Positions 23,330 through 35,820 are shown, counted from the first letter of the stretch. The stretch: DNA of 64,000 bases from Alligator mississippiensis (GCF_030867095.1 NC_081825.1:46118501-46182500), one strand, 5' to 3'. Made by a program: numbers and translations. The notes: generated by a model from the letters alone, not told the origin.

Positions 23330-24944
23330 TGTTAGAGCATTTCCACCAGGACCAGATCTCCTTAACATTTTCTACACTGAAGGTGATTAGACCATTCACT
23401 ATAAATGTACATTATCTTACCTTTCTGTAACTGTTGGGAGTATCTACTGCCAGACAAACAGGTGTCCCTTAGAGTCCCTTCAGTCATTCCAAACAATAAT
23501 TCATGACATAATTAAGGCCCTCTGCCCAAACAACAAAAAGCATGAACAAAGAAAAAACCCTTAGCTTTTTCCAGGTGACAGGAGAAGTCCTTTAGCTTTG
23601 GCCCTTCTGGAAGAGAACTCCTTTTGGTTCAGGTTGCCTCCTGGCCACCAGTACTCCTTTGCAAACTCAAGCTGCTTTCTCTTTCTCCCTATTGGCTTTT
23701 GAACTCCAGCTAATCACTCATAGCTGGGCTTCTAGCCCAGAGCAATCTGTCTCCCTTAAAGAGCCAGACACCCTACTTTACTTCGAAAAGATAGTACTTA
23801 ACATGTCTAGAAAAAGAAATCTGCTGAGCATATGTAGTAAAAGTGACCATAGAGTCATGTTTCACCACTTTTGGTTAACCTGAAAAAATCCACCTTGCAG
23901 AGCTTTATATATTCTTACAGGAAGGCTTTACGTGCACAGAACTGCTTCTTTTATCTTTTTTTTTTTTTTTTTAAATGAACACTTATAGCAATAAAATAAC
24001 ATGAAATATTGCAAGAAACTATAAAAAAGTCAATATTATAATTGAAAGGGAAGAAACTGAGCAGGGAACCAATATCAAAGATGTAAGAGTTTTAAGTTAT
24101 TAGTGCTCGAAGCACAGAAGCAATGTTGATTTGCTGACATACCTTCAGTCTCATAGAACATTCTTCAGTGCATGTAATGAAAATAAGAACAGAGCAACTG
24201 GGAGAAAATGAACATGCTGAAACAGTGCTTTAATAAAATAGATCACCTAATCTGGAAAACCCTGATACTTGAAGTGTGCATTATTGCATTATCTTCTGGC
24301 ATGTCAGTTCAAGAGAGAACATGCCTGTGCTCCTGTAGGTCACCACATGTTGTACTTGTAGTAGTCATTGTTTCCTACAAGAAGGAACAATGCCTTAGGA
24401 TTACCACAGGCTAATATGAAATGACATGGCAAATCACATACTGCATCATACCATCTGCCAACTGATATTCTATAAATACTGCACATGACAGTAAGTTAAA
24501 ACCCATGCTTTATAATAATGACTTTTGTGAGTGCAAGTATTTGATTATTGACTTATTTGAATTACTACTATGAAAATATAATACATGCCCAGTGTATCTG
24601 TAAATGTAAGGAAAATTTCTTCTTTTGGTTAAAAGAAAATATGAATTATTTTCTAATGTGTCTGAAATGGACTTACTTTGCTCCTTGATAGATGTCACAG
24701 TACTCGGATGATACTCTAAATACAGACAGTAATAAACAATGGAGTTGTTTTATTTTGTTAGTCTTTTCCCATTTCCCTCCTCAAAATTAGAACAGATTAA
24801 TAAAGTAAAGAATCAGAAAGATACACAAGTGAAATGAAAAAAGTGAAAAGAATTGAAAAGTGAAAATGGGGTGCAATATTTTGTGTCTTTACAGTAGTTG
24901 AGCAAGAATTTAGTTGCTGGTAATGCTCAAAATATTCAGAAACA
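23330..24944. other. No gene seen
   Basis: AT-rich sequence with a T homopolymer of about 17 bases near 23957. No credible coding frame. Confidence 0.5.
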
Positions 24945-25292
24945 TAGGGCTCCTCCACATGTGCATAGAGCCTGCTCCAATGCACTGGAAATGCAGTGTT
25001 GGAGCAGACTCAATTAATCGTCTGCTGGAGCACAGAAATTGATGCTCTCCAGCAGCCTCATGTGTCATTTGTATCAGCATTGCTGCATGTCTCTGCACTG
25101 ACAAAATGGCAGTGGTGCACTTTGAAATAAAATGCAGCCAATAAGCTTTAGTTCAAAGTTCCCTGTTGCCATTTTTTCAGCACGGGGCTGCATGGTGGTG
25201 CTGATAAACATGATGTACGGACGCTTTTAATTAGCACAATACACTAATTAAAGTGCCCGGTGCCACATCCAGCAGCCCATGTAAAAATATCC
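24945..25292. mobile_element. Probable MITE
   Basis: It begins agggctcctccacatgtgc and finishes near ccagcagcccatgtaaaaat. The ends are imperfect inverted repeats similar in style to the other cacatgtg-ended elements here. Non-coding. Boundaries are approximate. Confidence 0.45.
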
Positions 25293-26779
25293 ATTGTGAC
25301 CAGACAGAGTAAATGCTTTTCTTATACCTAAAAGGAGGATATTTGCTACCTTCAATATCTATAACTAAGTTTTGGACAATTTAACTGCTATGTCCAGTTA
25401 TCATCCATCAGTCATTTTTGTTTTCAGTTTTATTCTATGAGAATTTCTGTTAAACACCACACACAAAATTCAGATCTGGTATAACAAGATGCTGCTTACA
25501 CTGGTCCCAATCTTGCAGTTTATTGGGAGAAGTTTTACATAATGTAAGTCATGAATACGTGCTAATCGACTTGAATAAGGTTATAGAATCAATCAGGACG
25601 CAAATTTGCTTCAATTCCATTTTTCTCTGCATTAAAATAATATCCAACAGTATCTCTAAGAATAATTTTAATACCATTTTAAAGAAGGATATAAAGAATT
25701 TAATTTTGTGAAACCTTAATGTATTTTAATTAGGTTTTCCAATACAGAATGAGATTCTACCCCATATATTGAGGGTACAAATCTGAATAGAAACCTACAA
25801 AATCCATGAAATGTCTCTTTAATTGAGAATAGGCTTGAGAAAGCAGAATGACCTTGCCACAGAAAAAACTACTGCAGACCAAAATATTGTAGATTTCTGA
25901 AATTCAGTACCTGAATCTGGATGTTAGAAAGAGCTAGGCGAATTGGCCAACGTACATCATAAATGAATTTATTGCATAATTTTGCAGTGTATCACACGGA
26001 TGTCACCCCACCTATGTAAGGGATATAATATTATTCACTGAAGAGCGGTAACCTTGGGCACTTCCTCTGGTTATTTTTTTATTGTCACACCAATGCTTGC
26101 TTGAATAAAGTTGTCTGAAACTAGAAGAATATCTATGGCTTTCTACACACAATCTTCATTTACATAACTCATTCCACTGAAGCAGTGAGACTATTCAGTG
26201 AGTGTTACAGATCTGGGGTTTTCATTTCTTCCCACTCATAAAAAAAATATGGATTGGGATCCTTAGAGAGGATTATTACAGTGTAAACAAGCAGATATCT
26301 TATATAAAACTGTATTATTCTGCTAGATCCTTATCAAGCTACTCCCCGTAATTAATTTCTAATATTGACTATTCACCAAATATTTGAGAGATGAGGAAAA
26401 GAGAGAGAGAGAAAACATATACATATGAAAGAAAGTATATCCTTTTCTTTTTCCCCCTTAAAACAGTTTTGCAGATGATAAAGCTGAGTGTGGGAATTTA
26501 AGGTCTAGAATGCAAACAGCTCTGATTGACCACCCCTTATTTTGCTTTAAATAAATTTTGAATTGAGAGCTATTAAAAACAGAAACAGGTGAACTAAAAG
26601 ACCTAGCAGCACAGAAGACCTTGACATGCCATGTTTTTTTTCTGAAATATGGTTAAATGAAAAAAGTAATTGGACACTATAAAATAATGCTATAAAATAC
26701 ACAGATAGGACTAGACAAGTAGGATTATATTCTATTACACTGAAACATTTTGAGGGTGGAGTGTAATCTCTGCAGGCAC
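25293..26779. other. AT-rich sequence, no gene seen
   Basis: Unique-looking AT-rich DNA, with a short GA repeat near 26400. No coding signal. Confidence 0.5.
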
Positions 26780-27247
26780 AGCTGCATATACAATTAATGA
26801 ACGCAAATAAACTTCAGAGCACTTTGTGCTGGAGTCTGTTGTGCTGGGCACTGTGTTATCATGTGTGCCTGGGATCAAAGCATGCGGAGCCAGGGTGGCA
26901 CAGCTCTAACTGACAGGGCTCCTGGGGGGTCAGCTTGCTAGCCTGGAGCTACTCTGCCCCATCTCTGTGCTGTGGAGGGGCTGACTAAAGCATGAGGGTG
27001 CTACATTGCAGGGCTAGCTGGCAGGCAGTCCCACCCTTGTGTCCCAGCCAGGCCCAGTCACCATCTACATGTGCGTTGTGATAGAGTAAATAACTCAGTT
27101 GTAAGATAGTACTTCTGTCAGGCAGTACTAGTCTACAGCAGAGTTAATTGGTTTATTCTGTCTTAATAGCAATGCATGTGTAGATAGTGATGCTTTACTG
27201 CAGAGCTAATTAGGCAACTTCAGTAAAGTACACATGTAGATGCCCCC
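26780..27247. mobile_element. MITE family with caattaatg left end, copy 1
   Basis: It starts near tgcatatacaattaatg and ends with the inverse of ggggcatctacatgtg. It shares the order of words cactttgtgc, gggtcagc, gctgtggagggg and gggctagctgg with the split copy at 59.4/62.9 kb. Its ends also match the copy at 52.26 kb. It directly abuts the next transposon. Confidence 0.6.
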
Positions 27248-27470
27248 AGTGGGCAAGTCCACACACGCAAGCACATGTGCTTGCAGCAGCTCAAATAGAA
27301 GTGGTACAAATTTGAGCTGGGGCTTTTTCCCTCAGTGCACATGCTCAGACATGCACTTTGTTGTGGAGCAAATTGTGCTACTAGGGGCAAAAAAACCCAG
27401 CCTGGCTCCTCCCGGATCTGCAGCCAGGGGGAGCTAGAGCCCAGTGCCAGCACCTGTGCTGGCCCCAGCA

Positions 27471-27480
27471 GTATAAAAAG
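27471..27480 (+). promoter_or_regulatory. TATA-like motif conserved between transposon copies
   Basis: The sequence gtataaaaag followed by ctgccctggcaagtagctcag is found here and in copy 3 (tataaaaag at 36630). In copy 3 this short block is itself duplicated with changes. Conservation between copies and the downstream leader-like sequence suggest a promoter of the parent element. No transcript is known to me. Confidence 0.35.
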
Positions 27481-28239
27481 CTGCCCTGGCAAGTAGCTCA
27501 GGACTACCAGCTCTCAGGAGCTTCTGGGGCCCAGCCAATTGCTACCTATGCACAGTACCCCTTGTGCCAGCTGGACTGCTGAAGGAGCCCTGAGAGTTCC
27601 CTGTACCCTCTACCCAATGCAGCAGTCTGGCAGTGGGGGCTTCTGCCTGGCTGTGACCTGCTGTGCACCTGCCAGACCAGGATGGAGACTCCACGGCCAG
27701 CTGCCAGTGGACTGCGGTTGCAGGGTTGACCTTTGTGCAGCACTACTGCCATTTGTGCCCCCTGCCTGGCCATCTGGGCAGCTATCACCTGGAAGATGTT
27801 CTGGGTGTGATGGCCTGCTTTCAATTGTCAAATTATGTTCTCCTGGCCCCATTTGGCCAGGAGGTCAGCCACAGCCAGATGGGTCCAAGGTGTCAGCTCT
27901 GAGCAAGCAAGGTCCTGCCACTGACCTCCCTAGAAGGAATTCTGGTGTTTCCTATTGGAAAACTGAAAAATCCCTGATTAAAAAAAAAAAAAAAATTCCA
28001 AAGTCACTCTGTAAAATACCAGAAAATCCATGCTCCTCCACAATTAAAACAAAAGACCACTATAAAGAGAGAGAGTGAGTGAGACAGAGACAGCGATCAG
28101 CTGGACAATGTTTTATTGATATTTCTATAGTGGTAAAGCAAGTCTCATCATAATAATAAAGTGAACTCTAAATACATGTTTCATTAATTCATGAATACAT
28201 ATTTTGCTGCCCTCCCACAGGGTGATGGTCCCTACACAA

Positions 28240-28500
28240 TGGGTTCAGTTCCCCAACAGAGGGTTCAGCCCCCACACAAGGGCTACACCCCCCCAACAGG
28301 AGGTTCAGCCTCCCCAAAAGGGGTTCATCCCCCACACAAAAGGTCTGGCCCCCCAAAAGGGGTTGAGCCCCCCAAAAGGGGTTCAGATACCCAGCAGGGG
28401 GATTGGTACTCTCACAAGGGGTATGGCCTCCCAAAAGTGGGTACATCACCTACACAAGGGGGACGGCCCCCCAACGGGGGCCAAATGACCCCCATGGGAG
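28240..28500 (+). repeat. Minisatellite of about 19-20 bp units
   Basis: Repeated units of the form ccccaaaaggggttcagcc drift through about 12 copies. Copy 3 has a shorter, related array at 37415-37520. A 233-codon plus-strand frame across it is a by-product of the repeat. Confidence 0.75.
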
Positions 28501-28722
28501 CTACTACCCCCTCTGCAAGGCCCACATGCCCCCCCAGCCCCCCCAATTGCTGCCACACCTGGCCCCATCCCCCACTATCTGCTGCAGCCCCCCAATGGCT
28601 GTCCCACCCAGCCCCACCCGCAACTCCCCCAGACCCTCCCAATGGCTTCCCCACCCAGCCCCAGCTCCCAACTTGCACCCATAGGCCCCCAAGGCTACCC
28701 CCACAACCCCAGGCACCATCAC

Positions 28723-28774
28723 AAAGTAAAAAAAAACAAACAGAAAAAGAACAGAAACAAGGGGAAAAAAAGCC
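28723..28774 (+). repeat. A-rich purine tract at the vacant LINE site
   Basis: An A/G-rich run with occasional C lies between ccacaaccccaggcacc and gcctctgcttacct. In copy 3 the same two flanks are separated by (GAAA)n tracts and two Tx1-type LINEs. It marks where the insertions would map in this copy. Confidence 0.7.
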
Positions 28775-29292
28775 TCTGCTTACCTACAAAGCGGGGTTGG
28801 GGGGGCTACAAGGCCTCCTGGCAGAGCCCCCTGGGCAGCATAGGACAGCAGAGGGGCAAGAGGGTTCAGGCTGGGTTTGCTGGGGCTGTTAGCCGGCCTG
28901 GCACTGTGCTGGTGGGGCCCCAGGCAGCCAAACGGCAGCTTCAACTGCCAGTAAGTGCTGGGGTTCTTTTTTTTTTATTTTTATTTTTTTTAAGTATGTA
29001 GTTGGGGGGAGGGATGGGGGACTTGGGGGGATGGGGCCAGACAGGGCAGGGGTTGGGGACCTGGGGGGGGCTGGAGGGGAGAGGGTCCAGCCGCGGCAGG
29101 ATTTGGGGGTCTCACAGGGGCTGGCAAGGGGAGGGGCCAGCCATGGATATCCAGGGGTCTAATTTTTGCCCTGTGCTGCAAGTTTGCAGTGCAGGGAACA
29201 TTTTTTTGCTCCCACACATGCCTGTTGCCCTGCCGCAAAGGGGTTTGAGGTGGGGCAAGAGGCACGTGCGCACTCGTGTGGAAGTGCCCAGT

Positions 29293-31244
29293 GAGTATTA
29301 ATCTCAAGGTTTACATTTATATAATCATCATTTATGTAAAGAAAGGGATAGAATTGGGAGAGACCAAACACACAACTTGCTTTATTAAAATTAAAATAGT
29401 AAGTTATTTCATTGATGCAGCTGACCAAATGTCAAAGTGATTCAAGGCTCAAAGAACTTTCTTCACTCCTCAAAATGAATGCTTCCTGGAACAAACAGTT
29501 CTAGGTATGAGTGCAGTCTATTCTCAAATAAAGAAAAGTCTGTTTAAGAAGTGTCAGGTAAGCTAAGGATGTAATTTCTGCAAGTACTGTGGTTGCTATT
29601 AAAAAGAAGAATTTTCCACAGATATCAATCAATATCATCTTAGTTTTCAACCTATCCTGTGATACATAGGATTGGGACAAAGGAATAGGGAAAAATCTCT
29701 GCAAGGTGATCTTATGTATACTCCCCTATGTTATTCTGTTGAGAAGTCAAAGTTTAAAAATAATATTCTGTTTAATATGTTCCTTTCCATTTGGTCTGTA
29801 TCCATTCTTAGGAAGCATTATACTTCATTACTGATAAACTATGCAAGTGTAACCTGGGTGGTACTCAGAAATACCCCCTCCCTGAATGAAGGCATGGTCA
29901 CCAGATGCAAGTATGCTGTGGAAGGCATGGCTGCATAGTTGTATGCAGCCCCCCTCCTCTCCCTACAGAGCAGAGAGACAGGAGACTCAATAAATATTAA
30001 CTAGGTACAGGTTTAATAATGATAAAGAATTTACAGCTTACAATCATCAACTTATATACACAGATACATACAAATATATATGTAGATGTGTGTGTGTGTG
30101 TGTGTGTGTATATACACATTGTACAATCTATAGTCTAACCTGAAGGCCACAGGGAACCAGGAATAAATATATATATGTTTACATTTATGAATTCACCTGA
30201 ACACACTCAAGTTAACTCTAAACCCACACATAAGCCTGGTTCCCTGTAGCTTTCAGGTTAGACTGAATCCCTGCCCCTCCTTCAGTGCCCTACAGACCTG
30301 AGGGGGAGGAAGCACTCACGGATAAAAACAGGTTAGTAGACAAAAGAATAACAAAATGACAGGCAGTGATGGGTCAATAGTGAAATATTTGCATAAGGGG
30401 TTACATCACTGTGAGCAGGTGCCCCTAGAACCAATTATAAAGAGAAATGTTTCCACTCTGAGCTTTCCACCTGTGTTTTTCTCTTCTGTCACAACTTGAT
30501 GGGAGTGAATGAAAAAATAAAATGCAGATATCTCTCTGTTTTTAATTACCATTGAAACTGGTCTTCTTAAGCTTTTATTTTCTTAGTGCATCTGTGTCTG
30601 GATATTTGCTTACTCTTCAGAAAAGAACCCAGGCCTGGTCATTAGGGAACACAACTCCTTATGGTACTGAGTCCTTAATGAACCCCCCCCCCCCCAAAAC
30701 ACAGAACTAATTACTGACCAGTCTCTTTGCAAGGCAGGGCTTCTGCCCCCCCATTGAAAAACAAACTTAACAGCCTATATATAGTCCAGACATCCAATCA
30801 GCAATTCTGTCAGAAAGCCTCTAATTAAAGTCCATCTACCTGTCTGAGGATATACCAAACCATCTTCAGTCGTGATCCCCCAGGTCACTCCTCGGTACTC
30901 GCCTCCCAAGGGATGCTGCCCTCTGTCTTTTCTCATGCCTTCACACAAAACTATTCCATTGCTCTTTCTCTCTCTGCTATGGCTCCTAGTTCCCCTTTCA
31001 GGGGGCTGTTTGTTTCAATCCTTGATCCTTTTAATCAGGTCAGTTCCAATTAGCTATTTGCAAGTCTCTCTTTTCCTCAGGTGCAGTGGATGCTCCCAGT
31101 GCTGGCTGATAACATCCTCCTCCCAGGCATCCTGCTGACGATCAGGATGCTGGCAGGTAAGTTTCATTTTTGTTTTGTTTTTCCAGTCCCATCTATTCTC
31201 AGTAATAGGGCCACAGTCTCCTTGATATTTTATCTAGTGCTCCA
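29293..31244. other. Probable 3' LTR region of a Gypsy element; no gene
   Basis: The stretch just left of the RNase H fragment is likely its 3' LTR, because a purine tract follows the RNase H frame in the minus direction. It contains tcaataaatattaactagg near 29988, a (TG)n run at about 30090-30108, a C homopolymer near 30680 and an inverted pair (30128-30160 against 30235-30268, arms about 30 bp). I could not fix the outer LTR end. Confidence 0.35.
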
Positions 31245-31258
31245 CTTCTCCCCTTTTC
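31245..31258 (-). other. Candidate polypurine tract of the Gypsy fragment
   Basis: On the minus strand aaaaggggagaag precedes tggagcactag, a plausible LTR start. The position just after the RNase H frame supports it. No LTR pair is available for proof. Confidence 0.45.
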
Positions 31259-31266
31259 TGTTTGAC

Positions 31267-31458
31267 TCAATCTTCTTCAGTTGTAGATCCGGATAAAAAG
31301 TCTGCATCTATATTCTTCTTGCCTGCCCGACGTTGCACTGAGAAATGAAAAAGCTGTAATGCAAGCACCCACTGCAATATGTGGGTGTTATCAGTCTTTG
31401 CGGTCCGCAACCATTTCAAAGGTGTGTGGTCTGTGATTAACACAAACTTCCACCCCAT
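31267..31458 (-). pseudogene. Ty3/Gypsy RNase H fragment
   Basis: This 63-aa minus-strand frame carries TDHTPLKWL, an internal ALQLFHFSVQRRAGKKN and a final DADFLS. These are the C-terminal half of a Ty3/Gypsy RNase H, which removes RNA from the RNA:DNA hybrid during replication. The frame stops shortly after DADFLS and is followed at once by a purine tract (aaaaggggagaag, minus strand). No integrase lies between. In most Gypsy elements integrase follows RNase H. In the Gmr1-type gene order integrase comes before RT, and RNase H is last. The upstream RT is absent. Confidence 0.72.
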
Positions 31459-31460
31459 TA

Positions 31461-33660
31461 AATAATATCAGAACAACTCTACCCACAGGCTCTCTGCTAC
31501 AATCACATACAACACATTTGCATAAAACACTTCATATAATAGATACCAATACCAGGAAGCTCATAACACTCTCCCAATACAATAATAGAGGCTCAGGGTT
31601 ATCCCGGGGATCCCAACAACATAGAGGGGAGAAAATAACAGAGTGCAACTGTAGCACACAGTGGTGCCCAATGAACAAATGACAACCCTGCAAGGAGCCC
31701 CATCATCCCAGTTGACAGAGAGCTAGTTACTCAGTTGGCAGGGCCCAAACCCAGGGATTTCCCCCTGGAAATCTGGAGCCCTGGGCTCCTACCTTTTTCC
31801 CAGGTCAAATTACCCCCTTCCCATCAGAGGCTTCCCCTTCATCAGCCACAGTGTGGTGGGCTCTCCTCCCCTGTGGGGATCCCTTGCCCAGAGTGGAAGG
31901 GACTCACAACTGCATGCCGACTGATAGGTTTTGACTCATCTCCAAAGGGTCAAGGCGTCTCCTCCCTCTGTGAGGAGGTACCAGCTGCTTCGTGTGGCTC
32001 TCCCAGCCTATTGGCCTGCTCTCAGCCCTGTGCACTGCCCTATGAACTGATGGCCCTTTGTTCTGTCTCATTCAGGGTTGGAGATCTGTGCTGTTGCTTG
32101 CAGCTGCCACAATCTTGTAGCAAAACCCCCAGTTGTTTTTTTTAATTTATTTAAAAATACATTCCCTCCCCTTCCCCAACCATTTCTGACTTCTTTTTTC
32201 CCTTTCTCCCTCTACTTATACTTATAGATAAGAATAAGTGAGCTAAGATATAGGGTAAGCTTCAACATTTTATTTTGGTAGCAAGTTGTATTTGTCCTGT
32301 TTTTTTTTTCCCCTCCTTCTTTTCAAATAAGTGCCCTTTTATGGATATCCACTGTTTTATATTGTATAATTATTATGTTTTTATTGATTTTTACTGTTCT
32401 ATATTACTGTTTTACTGATACTATATGATTTAGGCCTAAATATGCAAGTTAGTATAAGTCATGTCAAGTTTTCATTTTATTTGTCAAGTCTCCATCTTGT
32501 GTCCGCTGCCCAGGCATACCCTATTGTAACCCTGTTGTAACTGTGTGACTCATACCTACCCCTCCTATGTAACTTGGTTCCTGAATGAATACAGATGAAT
32601 GAGGGTGCTTGAGAGACAATGTCAGTAGGTCTAAAAATAACTCCCTCTGAATGATCGAACTATCAATTCCAGGACCCAACCATCACCCTGCATTTACCTT
32701 TCCTGGCTCAAGATTTGAAAGACAAAGACTGCTACAGATCCCACCCAAGCCACCATTACAGACACTTGAAAATACATGTCCTGACCTGGAATGCACATGC
32801 TCAGTGCACCAGGGGCTGGCCCTTGCCTGGGCAGCCCCCCTGCCACTGGGGTCACAGAAGGTCTGCCCCCATAAAAGGGGGCAGTGAAGACAGACCCAGT
32901 GGGGATGCCATCTTCACCTGGACCAGACCTGCTCCACGTCACGCTGCCTATCAACCCAGAGGACCTGCTGGCGACCCCTCTCTGGACAACACCTGCTTGA
33001 CAAAGATCTTGACTGGCCATCGAGGACCTGCTTCCAACCTGGATAGGTAGCTATCACCCCCACACTCTCTTCAACCAAGGACTTGGATTTTCTTTCTCTT
33101 CCCTACCTGGACTCCAACCCTTACACTGAGTCTCTTTCTCCTGCTGCCATTGTGAGTTCTTGGGGAGGGCAGGGATCCAATAACTTCATGGGGCTGTGTA
33201 GTGTGTTGTCTGTTTAATAAACCTATTATTTTGAAACCTCAAGTTGGGTTTTTGTCTGTTTCGGGACTGTTTCCCCCTTGCCACAACTTATCTGCCCCCT
33301 GATCTCCCAGCTGTCTGCCTCAGTTTCCAGCCCCAATCTCTCAGCTGTCTGCCTCAGTTTCCAGCCCCAAGCTCCCAGGTTTTTGCCTCTCTCTCTTTCC
33401 TGTCTGTCTCCTCCTTGCCACCAGGCTTTTTCCCTTGCACTAGTGAACTCAAGTAACTCTGGGGCCACTTGAACTTAAGTAACCCCAGCTCCCCTCCGGT
33501 CTGGAGTTCTAATCTTGGCCCCAGCAACTTTCACTCCTGTCACTGTCTCTTTTTAACACCCATCCATTTCCCTCCTTCCCCTCCTGGAGAGCTTTGACCC
33601 TTGATTTCCCCTCCCATAGTCACCAAGCACCCTAGGTATCCCAAGTACCTTAAGCACACA
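31461..33660. other. No gene seen; possible LTR-like 3' region
   Basis: No coding frame of note. A segment around 33200-33260 reads gtctgtttaataaacctatt and has a polyadenylation signal in a setting typical of LTR or element 3' ends. I could not find paired ends. C/T-rich sequence follows to about 33560. Confidence 0.35.
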
Positions 33661-33679
33661 CATATACCCCACACCACCC

Positions 33680-34020
33680 AAGTTAGGAGCTCACCTGTGT
33701 GTATGTGTAGGTGGGTAGTTTGTGTGTGAACTGGTGAATATACATATATGCCATTGTGTCTGTGATATATGAACTAGTGATTCATGTATATGTATTGGGT
33801 GTGCGGGTATTGACAATTGATTTTTGTCTAACGTTTGGGGTGTATAGTGTATAGGTGCTTGAATTGGTGATAGGTGTGTGTGTGTGTGTGTGTGTGTCTA
33901 GGCTGGTAATTTTGGATGTGTGTGTGCACCTGACTTGTTAGTGTGTGGGTGTATGCGCCTAGTGTGTGTTGTGTATGCACCTAATTGATTTTTGAGTGTG
34001 TGCATATGCTGTTGTACACC
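33680..34020 (+). repeat. Degenerate TG-rich tract
   Basis: A long imperfect (TG)n-type region with a clean run at about 33872-33898 and many gtgtgtatg variants around it. Confidence 0.75.
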
Positions 34021-34324
34021 ACACCCTCCTGTCTAACAGCATGATATTGAGATCCTGACCATTGGCTTGACCTCACAGGGCAACAGTCTCATCAGTTCCT
34101 GAATCTTCCATGAACTGTTCAGTGCACCGGGCTCTCCAGCCCGTTTCACCAGTCTGTGCATGGAGGGCTTCTGTCCCTTCCCCCATGCAGGGCTAGGGAC
34201 CTGAGCCACCTCGTGTGGCTGCTGAGGTTCTGTCTGCTACCAGGCTCTTCATGCACCAGCTTGTCCTATGTCTTTTCTCCAACAGGTTGGCTGATCTCCT
34301 ACATCGGGCTTTAAAGTAGCTTAG

Positions 34325-35820
34325 ATGGGGGATGGGGAGGCAAAAGAAGGAGAACATCAGGAACCTGCAATCCATGGGATGTCCAGCAGTATAGCACAGG
34401 TAAGCAATAAGCAGGTAAGCAATAACGGGCCCATTGGGCATCAGAGCTGGGGGGTAACAAAGGTGCCAGTCACAGGGCTCAAGTGCCTATACACTAATAC
34501 TAGAAGCATGGGGAACAAGCAGGATGAACTAGCACTCCTGCTTGCAGAAAACACTTACCACTTAGTGGGGTTAACAGAAACCTGGTGGGACTCTACCCAC
34601 GACTGGGCGGTACACATTGAGGGCTATAAGCTGTAGAAAGGATAGAGTCGGGAGGAGAAGGGGAGGGGTTGTGCTCTATGTCAAGGATGGCATCCCAAGT
34701 TAAAGATAACAAAAAATTGTTTTTCAGATACATAGGGAGTAAAAGGAAGGCCCAGGGTGGTATAGGACCACTACTGAACATGCAAAAGCAATTGGGGACA
34801 GACAGGGGGGACAAGGCTGAACTCCTCAATGAGTTCTTTGCCTCAGTGTTCCCAAGTGAGGGGCAAAACAAGTCTCACAATAGGATCATAGAGAGACAAG
34901 AGCAGGGTGCCAGACTACCAAGCATTGACCCTGAGAGAGTGCAGAGTCACTTGGAAGGACTAGATGCGTTTGTCGGCAGGCCCGGATGAGCTCTATCCGA
35001 TGGTACTGAAGGCACTGGCTGATGTCATTGCACAGCCACTGGCAAGAATATTTGAGCACTCGTGGTGCACGGGCCAGGTCCCGGAGGACTAAAAAAGGCC
35101 CAATGTGCTCCCTATTTTCAAGAAGGGGAGGAAGGAGGATCCAAGCAACTCCAGGCCAGTCAGTCTCACCTCCATCCTCGGTAAAGTCTTTAAAAAGATT
35201 ATTAAGGCTCATATATATGAGAGTCCAGCAGGACAAATTATGCTGAGGGGAAACCAGCATGGGTACATAGCAGGTAGATCATGCCTGACTAATCTAGTCT
35301 CTTTTTATGACCAGGTTACAAAACACCTGGATGCAGGAGTAGGGGTAGATATCATTTACTTAGACTTCAGGAAGGCCTTCGATACGGTATTCCACCCCAT
35401 ACTGGTGAGCAAATTAAGAGGCTGTGACTTGGATGATTACACAGTCCAGTGGGTGGCAAATTGGCTAGAGGGTCATACCCAGAGTGGTGGTGGACAGGTT
35501 GGTATCAACCTGGAAGGACGTGGGCAGTGGGGTCCCACAGGGCTCAGTCCTTGGACCGATACTGTTCAATGTCTTCATCAGTGACTTCATCAGATTTAGA
35601 CTGGACATTAGGAAGAACTTCACAGTTAGAGTGGCCAAAATCTGGAATGGGCTCCCAAGGGAGGTAGTGCTCTCCCCTACCCTGGGGGTCTTCAAGAGGA
35701 GGTTAGATGGGCATCTGACTGGGGTCATCTGAACCCAGCACGCTTTCCTGCTTATGCAGGGGGTCAGACTTGATGATCTATTGAGGTCTCTTCTGACCCT
35801 AACATCTATGAATCTATGAA
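34325..35820 (+). pseudogene. CR1 LINE with two internal deletions
   Basis: This plus-strand CR1 keeps the start of the endonuclease (LYTNTRSMGNKQDELALLL and ETWWDSTHDW, about 34480-34600). It then jumps near 34690 to the linker (KLFFRYIGSKRKAQGG). RT begins near 35105 (FKKGRKEDPSNSRPVSLTS, YLDFRKAFDTV). At about 35588 it jumps from FNVFISDF to the C-terminal [18 protein letters not shown], removing the catalytic centre. The 3' end aacatctatgaatctatgaa is intact at about 35801-35820. Both deletions remove large central parts while keeping both ends. Confidence 0.88.

Larger units (their letters stand above)
27251..29289. mobile_element. DNA transposon (GGGCAAGTCCACAC ends), copy 2: the empty site
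   Basis: Left end GGGCAAGTCCACAC (27251) and right end gtgtggaagtgccc (ending 29289) are inverted repeats. They are flanked by agt on both sides (27248-27250 and 29290-29292), a 3-bp target duplication. Order inside: a TATA-containing block (gtataaaaag at 27471), an A-run, a minisatellite (28240-28500), a C-rich block, an A-rich purine tract (28723-28774), then gcctctgcttacctac and a G-rich right part. This copy lacks the two LINEs and the solo LTR present in copy 3. No transposase is recognisable. Confidence 0.72.

Noticed and set aside
28191..28892. 233-codon plus-strand frame rich in PPKG-type repeats
   Set aside because: It is generated by the 19-20 bp minisatellite and C-rich sequence. 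The related array in copy 3 does not keep the frame.
32462..33545. Possible LTR from tgtcaag to cctgtca with a poly-A signal at about 33216
   Set aside because: Candidate flanks do not match, so only a note on the poly-A-like site is kept.
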